From: Aphis gossypii | Taxonomy: Eukaryota > Arthropoda > Insecta > Hemiptera > Aphididae | NCBI RefSeq assembly: GCF_020184175.1 | Contig: NC_065530.1 | Coordinates: 44,245,260-44,309,259 of the forward strand | Direction: 5' to 3' | DNA: 64,000 nucleotides | Shown here: positions 1 through 13,679 of the stretch, one piece after another | Layout of the letters: every line of letters begins with the position of its first letter | Numbering within the stretch: the stretch's first letter is position 1 | The notes under the pieces: generated by a model | What the model was told of the DNA's origin: nothing | Seen by the model: only the letters and a program-made list of their open reading frames with translations | Databases searched by the model: none | Translations under genes and position numbers: made by a program

Positions 1-2090
1 TTATATTAATAGGGAAAGATAACTAAAAATTATTTCTCTGTTTTATTCATAGAATTTCTGTTTACGACTTTCAATAATTTTTACTCATGTTCTAGTGACT
101 TTTTAATTGTAATATTAAAGTGTAGTAATAAAAGTTGCTTAAAAAAAAATCAAAATCATAATGATTTGATCGTGTGAAGGACCACTAATGTAATGACGTT
201 ACTTAATTAAACCTTCTCGGGTGTTTATTGATGCTGATTTTGTTCACATACTGTAGTATAGAAAAAAGACTGATTATTATATATACATATACACAATGTA
301 CCGCAAAAAAAGTTATAATTTTAAATTAGTATATTCCCTTGTGTTAGAGTCAGATTGAGTAAAGTTGCCTCGGAGGGTTTGAGTGAAAACAAAATTAATT
401 CATGTTAGTGTTTAAACTTAAAGTGTGTCTTTAGTTTTTAATAAATTATGAAATATGGCTCAGAAGTACTTATGCATATTTTAGACTATTTATTTTTGGT
501 TACTCAATGACTTTGTATATTAATGTGGTTATACCTACTTAAATGATTTTTTTAGTAACTAAATTTAGAAAATGATTAATTTTAAGCTTATTTTGGTATA
601 CAGCTGGTATACAGTATGTTTTACTGGTTTAGTAATTTTTCATAACAATTTATGTAATATAAGTTTTATCTTATTTTTCATTTTTCATTCAACAGTATTT
701 TTTTGAATAGTTAATTTATAAAAAAAAATTTCGCACAAATAAGTCAATAATTGATAATAAATATTGTATTACTTTTATTTACGATAGTATAAAAAACCAA
801 TTTAATAGTACAGTTTATAGTTAAAAATCTAAAATTGCTAATAATACCATGACTTAGATTTTAAATATTCTGACCGAGTTTAATTAAATAAAATCTGGGT
901 CCAGCCAGTCTTAAGTTTTATTTTCAAAAGTCTAGCTCTTATAGATTTGTTCAAAATATATTATATAAAATAATATGTCGTATAATATAATGATACTATA
1001 TTAATGCCAACAATATTGGGAATTGGTATTATGTGATATCTTGAAATCAATAAAAATAGCTTAAATTTTTTTTTTTTAGATTTCAATTTAGATAATTTAA
1101 TACATTTAGTATCAGTGCAATTGAAATTCATGGAGAATAAAAGATTCAATCACAAAAATAATTACGCGCATAAAAAAAACAATTTTTGATTAGCTATTAC
1201 TTTTTATGTGATACAAAAAAAAAATAAATTTATATATAATATTAATCCACTACATGAAGTGTTGGTCTTTTGTGGTTCATCAGCGTATACTATATAGGCG
1301 TATACATTGGGAAGATTTCAACCCCTGCAACAGTGATAAAACGAAACGATGAACATCATAGAGGAGGGAAAATAAAAAAGAGAAATGTTATCAGTTAAAG
1401 ACTTTTTTTTCGAATTCTTTTTATGAGTCTCTCACGTTTTCCGTCTTCTCCGTCATGCACAAGAATTATTACCCTTATCTAAACACGCTGTTGTCATTAG
1501 TGTGGGTGCAATTTCCGAATTTCATCTCGGTCGTGTTGCTTTTTTTCGATTCTTTTAAATCGAAAGCAATTCTTATAAACTCCTCCTTTTTAGTGTAGTA
1601 AAAAAAAACACGGAAAACAATCACTCACGCAAAAAAAATGTATACTACCAATTGTAAATATTTATAATATGTAACGTCAAACTTTGAATCTAATATCATT
1701 GTTTTTAAATATATCTGCAATAATAAATTATCATTCCAACAGTTCACTTTAAATTTAATTAATTAAATATGTTTTGTACTTCATTTAAAATAACTAGCAT
1801 TTTATATTAAAATACAAATATAAATTTTGCTTATTGGTTTATTCTATATTTCATTAGATTTTTATGCACCTACTGTAAAAAATGCACACAAGTTGGAAAA
1901 AAACTAATCGAGTACTGTAGTAGTGCTGCAGTAGTTGTATTTATCGGTACCACTGGAGTAATTGTCAAGTCATAAAACGTTTTATAAATGTTTGAAGAGA
2001 TCAACGTCGTCACTGCACGTGTTAAAGTGTCGTCAAGCAGGGAAATGGAGAAAAACTCAGGGAGGTAACTGGGATATATATATATACAAA
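1..2090. other. AT-rich noncoding DNA, no gene seen
   Basis: Probably part of the last LMO intron. Poly-A and poly-T runs and TA-rich words dominate. The short open frames have chance-like length and composition. The missing last LMO exon was sought here and not found. Confidence 0.5.
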
Positions 2091-2560
2091 TGGTGTTAGC
2101 CACGTAAAGACGCTTATCGAGAGTTCGGTAATCGCTTTACACTGATTTTTAGTCTTCACCTGCGCTTGTTGCCTTCGCTCGGATTATATGTGCGTCTCAA
2201 TGGTGTATCAGACCCAGTGGGTACAGCGATAAGCCAAGCAGACATCGAATTAAGAAGACGACACGTGATAAAGTACACAGATTTGGAAGAGACGACGACG
2301 AATTAGAACCTTTATTATGCTGCCGGAGTTTGTAATTTAAGTCTTTAATCCTTCGTGTGTATATATATATATATTTATAGGAAGAACGTTCCAGGGGGAG
2401 GAAAGGAAGAGCGACTACGCTGCAGAATAAGACCCTTCCGGATTATGACGGCAGTTTTGTAGCCGAATTTGCCCACTCTCTGCCCTGTTTATACCTTGTA
2501 CGCTATAAGTCTCACGCGAGTTTATTTTAAGTTTCTCTGATAAAAACTGTTTAACTTGTT
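2091..2560. other. Higher-GC island A, noncoding
   Basis: Balanced composition with several CpGs, between AT-rich flanks. Includes a short TA repeat near 2360. A 75-codon minus frame enters it but shows no domain. Candidate regulatory element. Confidence 0.3.
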
Positions 2561-5500
2561 CTTTTCTTTGTCCTGGAATTCGTTCTATGACGTGCATAAT
2601 ATTAATTAAAATTTCATATTTTGTAAAATAAAAAAAATACAAAATAATTTATATTTTTAAGTATAATATATTTAATTATTTTTAAAACTAGTTAACAATT
2701 ATGAAATTTCCAAGAAATGAAACATTTACATTGCAAATAAGCTTTATAAAAATTATATTTCTTACTTAAATTTTTAAATATAATATTTTGTTACTATTGT
2801 TATGCATTGTATATTGCTATATGTAAAACATTATATGTTGGGTATTATTTATTTATATTTTTAGTAAGTATCATTTTAAGATTGTAATACCATTTTAAAT
2901 AGAAATAAGAACAAATTATTAGAGATACATTAAAAGTAATTTTTAATAATAATTTTGATACACTTTTAATTAAATAATATATGTATTAATGAAATTATAA
3001 AGTCGTACTATAAAACATTTTGATTTTGATTTGTTCACTTTCAAAATTATGAAAAACAAAACTATAAAATTAAAAGTCACTAAAATGTTACAAAATATAT
3101 CTTAAGAGAGTATTTCGTACGGTTATATGTCTACAATTAATCGTAATAATATGTACGCATAAAATTATATTTCGTATTATTTAATATTTTTTAATAGATA
3201 TTTAAATGTTTCATGTTGAGCATCTATTATCAATCACCTAAAACCAGCTAAACAAATTAAGTAAATTCTAATTTCCAACATTACACATTTATTATAATTT
3301 ATAAGAAACGTAGTAAGTGTTCGTAATTAAAAGAATTTAAGTTTCTTTAATTGAACATTGTAACTTATTGGAATTTTAATATCGAGTTTATAAATTGTTC
3401 ACTTTCTATAAAAACAGTCGATATTTAAAAATAGTATTCATTAAAATACTTTACACATCTATACGTAAATATTATAGCGCTTTCTGATAATTTACAGAAA
3501 TTTAAAAGTTTAAGTTATTATAACTTATAAGTATAGTTATAGTTATTTGTTTATTAAATGTGTTTATTAAGTTTTTAATTTCAAATTATAATAAAAGTAT
3601 GGAATCATGGTAATTTTTAATATTGCTGAATTTATTGGTGCTGTTCGTTCATTTGAATTTCATAGTATTAAAATAAACGTTATACTCAATAACCTTAGCG
3701 GTGTTAAATATGTTACAAAATGAGTATAGCTCGTGTGTATAGTGCTGACCGAAACAGATTTAATTCACTAGTTTTCAGAAATGAGGCGCCCACGCGGCCG
3801 TAAGGATTTCCCCTTTTATGCGTTATAGTGATTGTATACATATTATATCGTCCCTCTTTTGTCGCCCATTCGTGAGTTGTAAGTATAGATAGGATTATAT
3901 TATCCGTTTTCCCGATACCATTATAAATATATGCATAAAGCTGATTTACATTGGTAAAATATTCATGTAACTTATAAGTTTCTTTTATCGTCACGGAATA
4001 TGGTTTTTGCGAAAAATCTTTATTGACTTTTGGCACTCGACTGCATTCAGATCGACCGAACAAAGTTTTTAAAGTCCTCCGTATTTTTTGTTTATTTATT
4101 TTTTTAACGTTCATAATTACATTAAAGTTAATTTTGCAAATTATGGTTTTATCCATGGGGGTGGATATTTGGATCATTTCAAAAATGTGAAAAATGCTCT
4201 TCGACGATAAATATCCACTGTCATACTGACGGAGTTTTCAATGTTTCCATTTATTCATGCAAGTAAGAAAATGAAACTGATGGAGTTTATATTAAACCTT
4301 TTCATTATTTTTTGAACAATTCGTTTGTGTACAACGAAAATCGTTGAAAACCCGCCTAACCTTAAGTCCTTAACCTACCAATTTTGATTTGAAAATGATG
4401 ACTAATTTGCATATAACTATTAAAACTTATTCCCAATTTAGATTAATATTAAACTTTAGTTATCTAATATAAGATAATGATACGATTTATCTTACACATT
4501 TAGATACGATATCGTATTAGTTGAATTTAGGTAATCAAATTTAATTTTTAGCGGTAATCATTCGACCTTGTTTGAATTATTATAGATGTCTACACTCTTA
4601 TTTTAGTTGAACTTGTGATGTTAACGAGACATGAGTTATTATTTTACCCATGATTTAAGCTCTTTATAAGTTTTTTTGAGTTTTGGTTTATTTTTGCTAT
4701 GATTTGTGTACACAAAAGAGTTCTATACATATTTCTGAGCCATTTAACGCAAGTATTATAAATTCGCGTACGCAATCGAGTTATACATTTATGCTCAAAC
4801 TGTTTGTAAAAAAGGTAAATGTAAGCAAACAGGTATTGCCCATAATATTGTTAATATTCGATCAAACTCGACTTTTGAAAATAATTTAGAATCAAATAAC
4901 AAGAGTTTAAAAAATGCGTTTTGTAATTTCATGTTTTCAAAATTTTAATCGTCTAAACAAACGAGCTCGAAATGTTGATTTCGTCATCAATTAATAATAC
5001 ATATTTTACTTGTATCAGAATCATTAATGTTTTAATTATTTTTGTAGTTTTTCATAAACTATTGTGTATATAGGCACATGTTAAATGTTGTACAGTATTA
5101 ATAAACGCTAGAATAAAACATCAACAAAGCGTTTTAATAATAATACAGTCCGTAGGTATAATATTATAATATTATTATTATTATTATAAAAGAGCATCGA
5201 ACACACGTTACGATTTTACGATTAAATAATTAATTTTGTGAATAATTACGTAGAAATTTTATTAAATTATTTTGTTTGTAAAATTATTTTAGTCTAATGA
5301 ATGTTATTATTTCCATTCATACATTTTTTTGATATAGGTTATAGGTAGATACTAATGATTTTATAACCTTTACTGTTGTTTATTGTGAGTTATTATTTAT
5401 TTATTTTTTAATTACCAGTTGGCGAACGTAATTTGTTTTTAATTGAACCTGTCTGAACATACAGAGGCTAAAATATCTAAATATTCGTATTACACACTTT

Positions 5501-5829
5501 AAATGAGACACATATTCCATCGTAATACAACCGTTGTTGTCATTAAAAGTACAAGACTGTTATTATTCAAGTTCAAAAATAATAAAGATTGTAGTACATA
5601 TTATTTCAATATATTGCTAAACAATCATTTAAAACAAAATCAAAACTTTATATAGGTGACTATATTGACTAATCAATAATACCTAGTGAATTACATTTAC
5701 TAAATTTCATAATTATTTATAACACACTTCTTGATTTTTTTCTGTATAAACTCAATATTTCTTACTACACAAAGTGTGTCGTACTCTCGTATTACTCTTT
5801 ATAATTTTAGTTTCATCCAATATACGGAG
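2561..5829. other. AT-rich noncoding DNA around the unassigned ORF
   Basis: Apart from the frame at 3713-4177, I see only AT-rich low-complexity sequence and a TTA repeat near 5165. No splice-flanked coding exon is visible. Confidence 0.45.
3713..4177 (-). other. Unassigned 154-codon open frame
   Basis: This frame runs ATG to stop and is long for the local base composition. The translation is Lys/Ile/Asn/Thr-rich with no signal peptide, zinc ligands or motif I recognise, and no clear splice partners. It lies in the inferred last intron of LMO on the same strand. It may be chance, a decayed transposon fragment or a small gene. I do not call it coding. Confidence 0.15.
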
Positions 5830-6660
5830 AAATTTTTCCTTTCGTTATGTAATATCATACTACGCTTGCGAAGCGATCGACGAGGATTTGGTCGTCGTAC
5901 GTCAGTGTGGTTTATTGGTTCTGTCTCTTATATGGAAGAAATGGGTTTCAGATTTAAGACAAAAAACGGAAAACGACATAGTCATGCGGAAAACGAATTG
6001 TGTAACGAACGCTGAGTATTTATAAAATATTCGTTAGTGTATTGTTGAGGGTGGCGTAAGGGGTGAATTATTATTATTATTTTTTGTCATACAAACAAAC
6101 ATGAAATTATAGCGAAAAAAATAATAAAATGAGAAGTCTTCTCGGTCGTGCTATTATGCGAGTGGCGGAAAAGGTTATGTGTTTTTTTTTATCGTTTCGT
6201 TACTGCATGGAAAACGGTAACATTGCATTTGCCCGATTTGACAATCGTTTCATATCGGCGGTGTGGGGAAATGCCGTAAAATTAGCTCTCACGAGTTGCC
6301 AGTGACAATTCAATTATGTATAAACCATCCACCCTGCCATCGTTGCCGCCCCTCGATTATCACTCTTGTCGGTCGGTGGGCTCGTTTTTTCCACCTGTCT
6401 GAACCGATTATCACACACACAACGCACACGCGACGAGCGCGCCCGCCGACGACGACGTTTGCACAAGCTTCAGCGAGGGTCCTTTATTTTGTGTCTAGCC
6501 CCGGACGGATGGACGCACGCGGAACACCACACCGCACCCGCCTGGCAATTTACGTTATCCGACCGCAACATCTCTACGGTCGTTGGTCGTCGCCACAGCT
6601 TCCGTAAATATTCTATTAGCGGCATCCATACGACTCGCGAGCACGCGACACTCTAAATGT
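5830..6660. other. CpG-rich island B
   Basis: About 800 bases of higher GC with CpG-rich runs such as CGACGAGCGCGCCCGCC and a CACACACGCG tract. Overlapping open frames in two registers are composition-driven. Candidate enhancer or promoter in the inferred last LMO intron. Confidence 0.3.
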
Positions 6661-9079
6661 AATAGGCGCAGTATAAATTATGTGTCTCACTGCGTCATTT
6701 ATCAGCCGTAAATAGTTTTTTTTTCTCTTGTTTAGATAAACCAAAGTAGACTACTCATGAGATGTAAAACAACAATAAAAAATGTTCTTTGTGCATGTAG
6801 CACGTAATTTTTTCAGAATAGAAAAATTGAATAAGTTTCCCATTCGTTCATAACAGCTAAGTATTTTAAAAATTCAGGGTAATGTAATATTATCATTTGC
6901 TGCATAATAATTTACCTCATTGGAATTTCTCACATAACCAAAGGAACCTATTTTTATTTTAGAAGTTACCTGCTGTACAATGTATATAGGTCAGTATTAC
7001 GGCGATAATAATAAAACAATATTTTATAAGCAACTATAGTTATAAGTAGTGAAAAAAAAATAAATGTTCATATTTTCTAGATAAAGCTTTTTGTTGTCAG
7101 TCACATATATATATATATATTTATTTTGCTTAAAATGTAAATTAATATATTAATATTTTTTTGTGGAAAAAATCCATTAGATTTCTACTGAATGACTCAT
7201 AATGATAATAATAATAATAATGACATTATCGTCAAAATAAAAGGGAGGGTTGAAGACGGTAAAATGATGACTATGTGTGCTTAAGTGTAGGGGAGGAAAA
7301 GATAAGTTCTTGATTAATGACATCATCATGAAACTTGAATTTTTTTCAGTTAAAAAACCACCGTTATTTACATTAATTAATAGTATTTAAAAATATTTTT
7401 ATAACAAAAGAAGATTTTGTAAACAGTTTTCTTTGAATAACATTAGTAGGGTATTTTTAAACCAGCTATAATATTAAAATTTAATGGTTGAAAATGATGA
7501 TATTTTACATTATTACATACAATTAAAACCACCATCATAGTATTTTAGTATATATTTCTACAAAATATTATTTTTAAGCAAGATTTTTATAAAAAAAAAT
7601 TTTAATATTGTCAAAAAGGTCCACTATGATAATATTAGGTATTAATAGTATAATATTATTGCTTAATATCTCAATAATAGTAATATAATAATTATACTAA
7701 AATATTTTTATTATAATTTATAACTTATAAGAACGACAAACAAACACCTCCGAGTGAAAAATAAAATAATTAATTTTCCAATTATTGGTAAAATTAATAA
7801 AAAATTATAGTACGAATATACACAACACACATAGGTATTTTAGTAAAATTACTATGGTATTTACTATTTAATAAATATATTAACGTTTTTTTTTCTGTTT
7901 ATTTCAATGACAAATAATTAACGTAATGTTATTTTTATGATGATATAGAACACAGACAATGAAAGGAAATAAAAACTTCAACCTTTACGACTATTAGAAC
8001 TTTCACAATATTGGCTCGATGACGATGATACGAAATTATATTGAAACTAGTACTCAATCGTTTTCGGGCATTTAAAATCTGTTAAACAATCGTACACTCT
8101 CCCCACGCCCAAGCCCGCTATACTAAAACTACAGGACGGAGATTGACAAAGAGTGTTTGTACTGTTGATATTAAACGGTAAACTAATAGCTCCGGGGAAA
8201 TATCATTCGATTTTTATATCACGTTTTAATATATTATATTGTTCCCGGTACGATGTTCGTCCACATATAAGTTCCCTTATTGATATAGCTAAAGCGATAA
8301 AAAGTTAGGTAGTTATAGGAGTTTCTAATTTCCGTTATGACGTTTTGTTCAGAGTAGGTGTTATTTACGATAACAGCTGGGATAAAGTTTCATTTTAGTT
8401 AAAATATTAGAGAATTCCTATTATTTTATTATACAGACGTTATTAAGTCAACTATGCGATAAGTATACCAACTACTCGTACTTTAAGATTATGTCTAGTG
8501 GCATATTTAAGATGATAGTTTCTTAGAAGTGGGCCTTGATTATTTTATGTATTCATAATAATTGTATCTATATAGAGATAAAATCGTTAAATAAACAATA
8601 TTAAATTAATATAACTTTTAAATTAACAATCAAGTATAATGAGCTAATGAATTTGGGCTTCGAAGGGAGCCCTTCATATCAAGAGTCGTTGTTCATCAAT
8701 TTCAACAAGGTAACAAACTAATGCGAAGAAGGAGTTAGGTTAACATTTCGTATTTCCGATTATCTATAATTTAAATACCTATTAGATAAAATTAAATAAC
8801 ATAACCGTTCAAAATCCGATTTCAATAAATCGACATTTTAGAATAAAATTCAAGAATAAAAATTAAAAAATATATACTGTCATTAAAAAAAGTGAGAAAC
8901 TTTAAAAACTAAATCATACAAATTTATTTATTTCATCAAAAATTTGGTTTTGTATAATGACTTCAAATTGTTTAAAAAATGATATTTTCAAAAAGTTTTT
9001 ATACAAGGTATTCAAGGTACCATTAAAAAATCATCGTGTATTATGATAATATACGAAATGACTGCGCAATCGGTATAAC
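6661..9079. other. AT-rich noncoding DNA
   Basis: Contains a short TA repeat near 7108, an AAT repeat near 7205, a modest higher-GC patch at 8040-8420, and a GAAGGGAGCCCTTC palindrome near 8658. No gene is supported. Confidence 0.45.
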
Positions 9080-9900
9080 AGATTATACATTTTATCATAC
9101 AAAATTATGTACCCCTCGTGTACATCAAGAATAGGTAGACGGGCAAAAACGAACAGCAGCAGTATATAACCAATTCGTTCTAAACCTTTTGTTTTTCATT
9201 CGAGTACTACGCGCCAAGTGCATTAAATATATTGTAGGAACGTGTGTAGTTAATAATATTACGACTGTAATTTACATCGACACCTATTTACAGGTGCATC
9301 GGTGCAGTTGCAAGATTTGTTAACGCTCACTGTTTTCGCGGTGGATTTTTATCACCGGAAGGGTTTTTATATATTATAGGTACCTATATATAGAATAATG
9401 TTCGAGTCTCGAGTGGTATGGGTCGGGGGCGACTACGGCAGTGCATCGTCGTTTTGAAATATAATATCCGCCGTGACAAGGTGGTGTATAAATGTATGTG
9501 TACAGTGCGAGAGAGGCGAACAGTCGAAGTGGCGGCGAGAGGGTACGAACGGATGTATATATACGGACGGACGGACGAAGCGGTGATGGAATGCCCGCGT
9601 GGCGGAATAAAAGGAATCGTTTACACAGGGTTTACCGAATCTGGGGATGAAATTTAATTAATCTGCTGGCAGTGTGCGTGCGTGCGTGTGTGTACGACGA
9701 GCACTGCACAGTAGTATGACCGGCCACCCCCGCACGTACATCTGGTGTATGTGTGTGTGTGTGTGTGTGTGTGTATTAATTAATTGGAGTGAAAGGGAAT
9801 AAAGAGCCGCTGCCTCCGCCGTGACAATGCCGGGCAATGCGAATATTACAATATTGTAGCGCAGCTACCCCTTTAGGCGTTACGGGGTGGAATATCGTTG
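9080..9900. other. CpG-rich island C
   Basis: Higher-GC, G-rich on the plus strand from 9410 to 9660, with repeated GGACGGACGGACGAAG-type words and the (GT)12 tract. The 79-codon plus frame is Arg/Val/Gly-rich low complexity with no domain. Candidate regulatory island. Confidence 0.3.
9751..9774. repeat. (GT)12 microsatellite
   Basis: Twelve uninterrupted GT units lie inside the CpG-containing island at 9080-9900, preceded by shorter GTGC/GTGT runs at about 9673-9694. Confidence 0.95.
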
Positions 9901-11439
9901 CGAGTGATGTATATACATATATATATGAGTTATTGTTTTCTCATAATTGCCACTTCCACTGCCGCCGTCACTGTCGCCGCAGTTGTATGCGATTGTTATA
10001 CGCGCGCTCACATATTGGACGTAAAGTATAATATATATATATATTGAATATTATGTATGTGTCACATGTCAATTAGCCACGCACATGTTGCCATATATCT
10101 ACCATCGATGTAATAATATGTGTACATGTGCTACGTTCGTATCATCGTGGACGTTATATTTAATTGCTAATTCCGATAACCCTATTGTTAATAATTGTAA
10201 TCGTCGTACATATTATAATGTGATATGTAGAACGTTGAAGTAGCTTATTATTTTTTTTTTATTCAAATTTATTATTTTTTCTGAAAGTTTTTATAAATTG
10301 TTTAAGCAACTATTATAAGCTTATAACCCGTTATTAAATAAAATTAAAAAAAAAAAAACAATAAAATTAAATTTTTAACAATCTTTTATGGTATTTGATA
10401 TTAGTACATTATATAAATTACTTTTTTTACTAACGCCTAACACTATTACTGTGTACACATAAATATAGGTACCTACATACTATACGTAGGTATAACATAC
10501 TAGGTAGTTTAGATTTTTCGTACAAAATGTGTGATATACATTAATATTATATTTTGCGATTTTCGAAGTTAAAAATTGTTGTTGTTGTCGTTTTTTTTTT
10601 TGGAGAGCGATTTTTCTACTTTGTTATAAATCATTTGAAAGTAAACTTTTTTAGGTTCACGTTGAAAGTTCGAAAACACGCCGAAATATTGTGCTTAAAC
10701 TATATATAAATATATATATAATATAATATAACATAATATACTCGTTTATCTCTCTTAGTTTTCAACTGCGATGTGTAATAATACATATATTTTATTTGTT
10801 ATGATAGACATATACTTACTACGATAATAATAATAATATGGGTATTGAAACATTGTATGACTGAAACTTTAAGTTATTCACGAAACCACCAGGAATTATA
10901 CAATCAGTAAACGTCAAGCATTATATCATTTCGATATATTAAATGTCTAAACGAGCGAATTATAATATGTGGAATGGTATTTTAAGGGTATTAACCCCGG
11001 AGATTCGTGTACTAACTACTTGCTCTTGGATTTCGCCAAACATACAGTAATTCTTCAACATTAATATTGTCCGTCCCGCTTAATACGAATAATTCGTTTG
11101 TGAGCGGGTTAGAACGTTTAATCATGGATAACCATCACGAGTTCCTTTCCTGTATCGGGTTGTATCCTAGAGCAGTTTGGATAAGTAATTACAGCAGATT
11201 AGACGTTAGGCCTGAGGGCGATCGACCCTGTCCCAATAAATATACACTGCTGCTGTTAATGCTGCAGTAAGGGATGCTTTGGTTGGCGAATTTTAAACTC
11301 TTCGCTTCATAGGACTTTCACGTTCCAGATGAATAACGAAGAGAGTACGATACGTACAAATAATAATGACATGTAGATACTAATAATAATATAATTTCAC
11401 AACAAAATAAAACAAAACGGTATTATTGTGGTTTATTAC
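9901..11439. other. Noncoding DNA next to LMO exons
   Basis: AT-rich with TA repeats near 10031 and 10705. A higher-GC patch lies at 11060-11340, immediately 3' of the LMO donor. I checked this patch for the missing LIM2 exon and it does not encode it. It may hold intronic splicing or enhancer signals. Confidence 0.4.
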
Positions 11440-11565
11440 CTGTGATTGCACTGTTGGCACGCAAAACACTCCAAGTGATATACGTTGCTACGGGCCCTCA
11501 TGACCATCTCGAACGCTGGTATGTCCTTGAAGCAAGCCGCGCACATGCCCTTATTGCCAAACATC
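11440..11565 (-). other. Bx: LMO exon encoding first part of LIM2
   Basis: The acceptor TTTTACAG precedes GATGTTTGGC; the donor is AATCACAG followed by gtaata at 11439. The 126-base exon supplies residues 90-130, including C97, C100, H119, C122, C125 and C128. The split AG| at its end predicts an Arg codon completed by the next exon, which in the family continues with a conserved Phe-Cys-Val-Gly-Asp stretch. I looked on the minus strand from 11439 down to 1 for a codon-degenerate match and found none next to an acceptor. Confidence 0.92.
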
Positions 11566-12056
11566 CTGTAAAACCTGTCAATCAGTAATAGCATCATACG
11601 GTGTGCGACGTGTCCGCCAATAAATACCTGAAGTAATCTTTTTTGCATAATATCATGTTTGCCTTGGTGTAAAGAGTTGATCCAACTTCGCCCAGCCTAC
11701 ATCCGCAGCATCCACACATCAAACAGTCTTCGTGCCAAAATAAATCCAGTGCCTTCAAGAGAAATCTATAAAAAAAAAAAAAAAAAATACATAAAATGTC
11801 TATATAGTTATTCGAGCACTGAACGTTTTGTATCGCATCACATATGATATATGTAATCATATTATATAGCCAATACGTTGATAAGAGCAGATATTTGTCC
11901 TTTGTAAAAATAAAATACATTGTGATACCTATCAGTTATGTGTTTTCCACAGCCTGCACATTCTTGGCCTCCTGTCGACGCCGAAGCACCAACATTCGCA
12001 CTCGACTTGGTAGCTGTGCTGGCTGCTACTTGACTGGCTTTGACGTCCATTGTCAT
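11440..12056 (-). CDS. Bx: LIM-only (LMO/Beadex) transcription cofactor, 3' exon(s) missing
   Basis: Three spliced segments (12056-11929, 11765-11628, 11565-11440) encode residues 1-130 of a LIM-only protein. LIM1 has the full ligand set C33-x2-C36-x17-H54-x2-C57-x2-C60-x2-C63-x19-C83-x2-D86. LIM2 shows C97-x2-C100-x18-H119-x2-C122-x2-C125-x2-C128 and lacks its last pair. Segments such as FWHEDC, GEVGSTLYTKAN and IPAFEMVMRAR match the animal LMO1-3/dLMO family as I know it. Family members have no DNA-binding domain; they act in the nucleus, bind LDB/Chip and compete with LIM-homeodomain proteins such as Apterous. All junctions split an AG|N arginine codon, so phases agree. The remaining LIM2 ligands and C-terminus should lie in an exon beyond position 1. 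Orthology to Beadex is inferred from sequence memory, not from an alignment. Confidence 0.93.
11628..11765 (-). other. Bx: LMO exon encoding most of LIM1
   Basis: The acceptor is an uninterrupted T tract ending in ATAG at 11766. The donor is CTTCAG followed by gtattt at 11627. The 138-base exon supplies residues 44-88 plus split codons at each end, and carries H54, C57, C60, C63, C83 and D86. The upstream intron is 163 bp (11766-11928) and the downstream one 62 bp (11566-11627); both are typical compact insect introns, unlike the flanking introns of more than 11 kb. Confidence 0.92.
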
Positions 12057-12063
12057 TTTACTC
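11929..12063 (-). other. Bx: LMO coding exon with start codon
   Basis: The intron ends in TTATTTTCAG and the exon starts GAGTAAA before the ATG at 12056-12054. A second in-frame ATG (residue 3, 12050-12048) follows. I chose the first because the N-terminus reads MTMDVK, which resembles dLMO starts. The exon gives 42 codons plus two bases and ends GATAG before gtatca. It carries a low-complexity Ser/Ala/Thr/Gly tail (about residues 8-30) and the first two zinc ligands of LIM1, C33 and C36. Only 7 bases of 5'UTR are present, so at least one upstream noncoding or alternative exon is required. Confidence 0.9.
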
Positions 12064-13679
12064 CTGAAAATAAGCAAAAACAAAAGCATAATTAAAAAAT
12101 AGAAATCACATAAAATATTATTCAAAAGAATTGTTAAGGCCTTATGGGTGCGTGATTTTTGTTTTAAAGTATATAATATAATTTTAACTATACTGAGTTT
12201 CAACATACAGGTATACGTTACGTACATGCCGCCGCACAAATATACATAGACTTTCTGGTTAGTTTTATGAACAATACCGCGATATTCGAAAATACTACAG
12301 GAGACTATGTTCGAATAGCTTGGTTTATGAGTTTTCGAGGCTTAAAATGCAATAACAAACATTATTATATATCCAGTTGGTTGTGGTCGCTATAAAGTTC
12401 GACTCGCAGACACCACATAGCGCTTTTTCTTATTCTTTAGAACCTAGACGTAAAGAGGTTTTTTTCGCGTTTTTTTATAGTCTTTATGATATGTATATAT
12501 TGTGGGGCATGGTGGTTTTTACTTTTCTTTTTATTTTACGATCGGATCAAAAAAACCCAACGTCCCTATTTATTTATTTATTTTTTTTTTGTTTTGCTTA
12601 AAGACCGAAAGACATTTGGTATGCCGAGTTTGACGTGAAACATTAAGAACAATATCAAATAACGTTATTTTTCTGAAGGGAAGGGAGACAAAAATATGGA
12701 ATTTCTTTCGAAAGACAACTTTAATGCGTTTAAGTGTCCTTATTTAGTATTCAGCCGGAAGACCTGTTGTTGCCGGCAAGATAAAAGCTCTGTTCGGAAT
12801 ATCAAAGCACAAATATTGTAAGGGGATGTAAAAAACTTTGTAGTAATGGAGAAGGGGAATTATATTATTTTTCTTATTACGAAAAGTACGATGTGCGATA
12901 ACTGTGACAAATTAGGGGTTTGTATTTTTATTTTTTAAATAGATGCGATTTGTGTCAAAACATCTTACGAATGTTAAATTCATAATAATGTATATAAACA
13001 ACAAAAGTCCCTAAAAACGTGCAGGTTAGGCGTGTCAACCTAATAAACAAAACAATATAAATTTCAAAATAAATATAAACAAAATGTGATTTTCAAATGA
13101 TGACTAGAGAAGGTTATTACTTATTATATTATATAATTGATGGTTATATTTGAGCTTTGTTCACTTTAAATATACTGCATTTATACCATTTTTATGTATT
13201 ATATCATATACAAGACAAATTCTAAAATACCTGTGTTATTATCAAACATGATAGCAAACATCTTCGTTGAAAATCAATTTATAAAATATTTTATTGATGG
13301 GATCGGCGTTGTTTTAGAATAAAATATCATAAAAAAATAAAAATTTAATAATATAATAATATTATACGTATTTTTTTACACGACTATACTATTTATTATA
13401 TTATATATGAGAGTTTAAAAATTATCAGCTATCACTGTCATTATGTTAATAATTTATCCAAATTAATTATCTAATCGATTGTAATGATACTATGATACTT
13501 ATAAGTTATATAACGATATTTTAAAGTACTACGTTTTGTATAGAAATTATTTTTGGTGTGAAGTATTATTATCTATTATCAAAGAATAATCCGCTTTTTA
13601 TGAATATAATTCAACTGTCGTTTTAAATTAAAAACAATTCATCTACAGCTGGATTAATCTATATATTATAATAGCTAAG
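12064..13679. other. Start of large LMO upstream intron, no exon seen
   Basis: AT-rich sequence directly upstream of the start-codon exon's acceptor. I see no convincing first exon with a donor here; the 83- and 125-codon frames overlapping 11844-12239 are read-through of intron and antisense. Confidence 0.5.

Noticed and set aside
1605..1640. Minus-strand Phe-Cys-Val-Ser-Asp string as a possible last LMO exon
   Set aside because: There is no AG acceptor in front, the following residues do not match LIM2, and an invariant-looking Gly is replaced; it is a chance match.
2150..2175. Minus-strand CGCAG|GTGAAG as another ratchet site
   Set aside because: The upstream sequence is purine-rich with no pyrimidine tract, and it lies in the inferred 3' intron with a poor donor.
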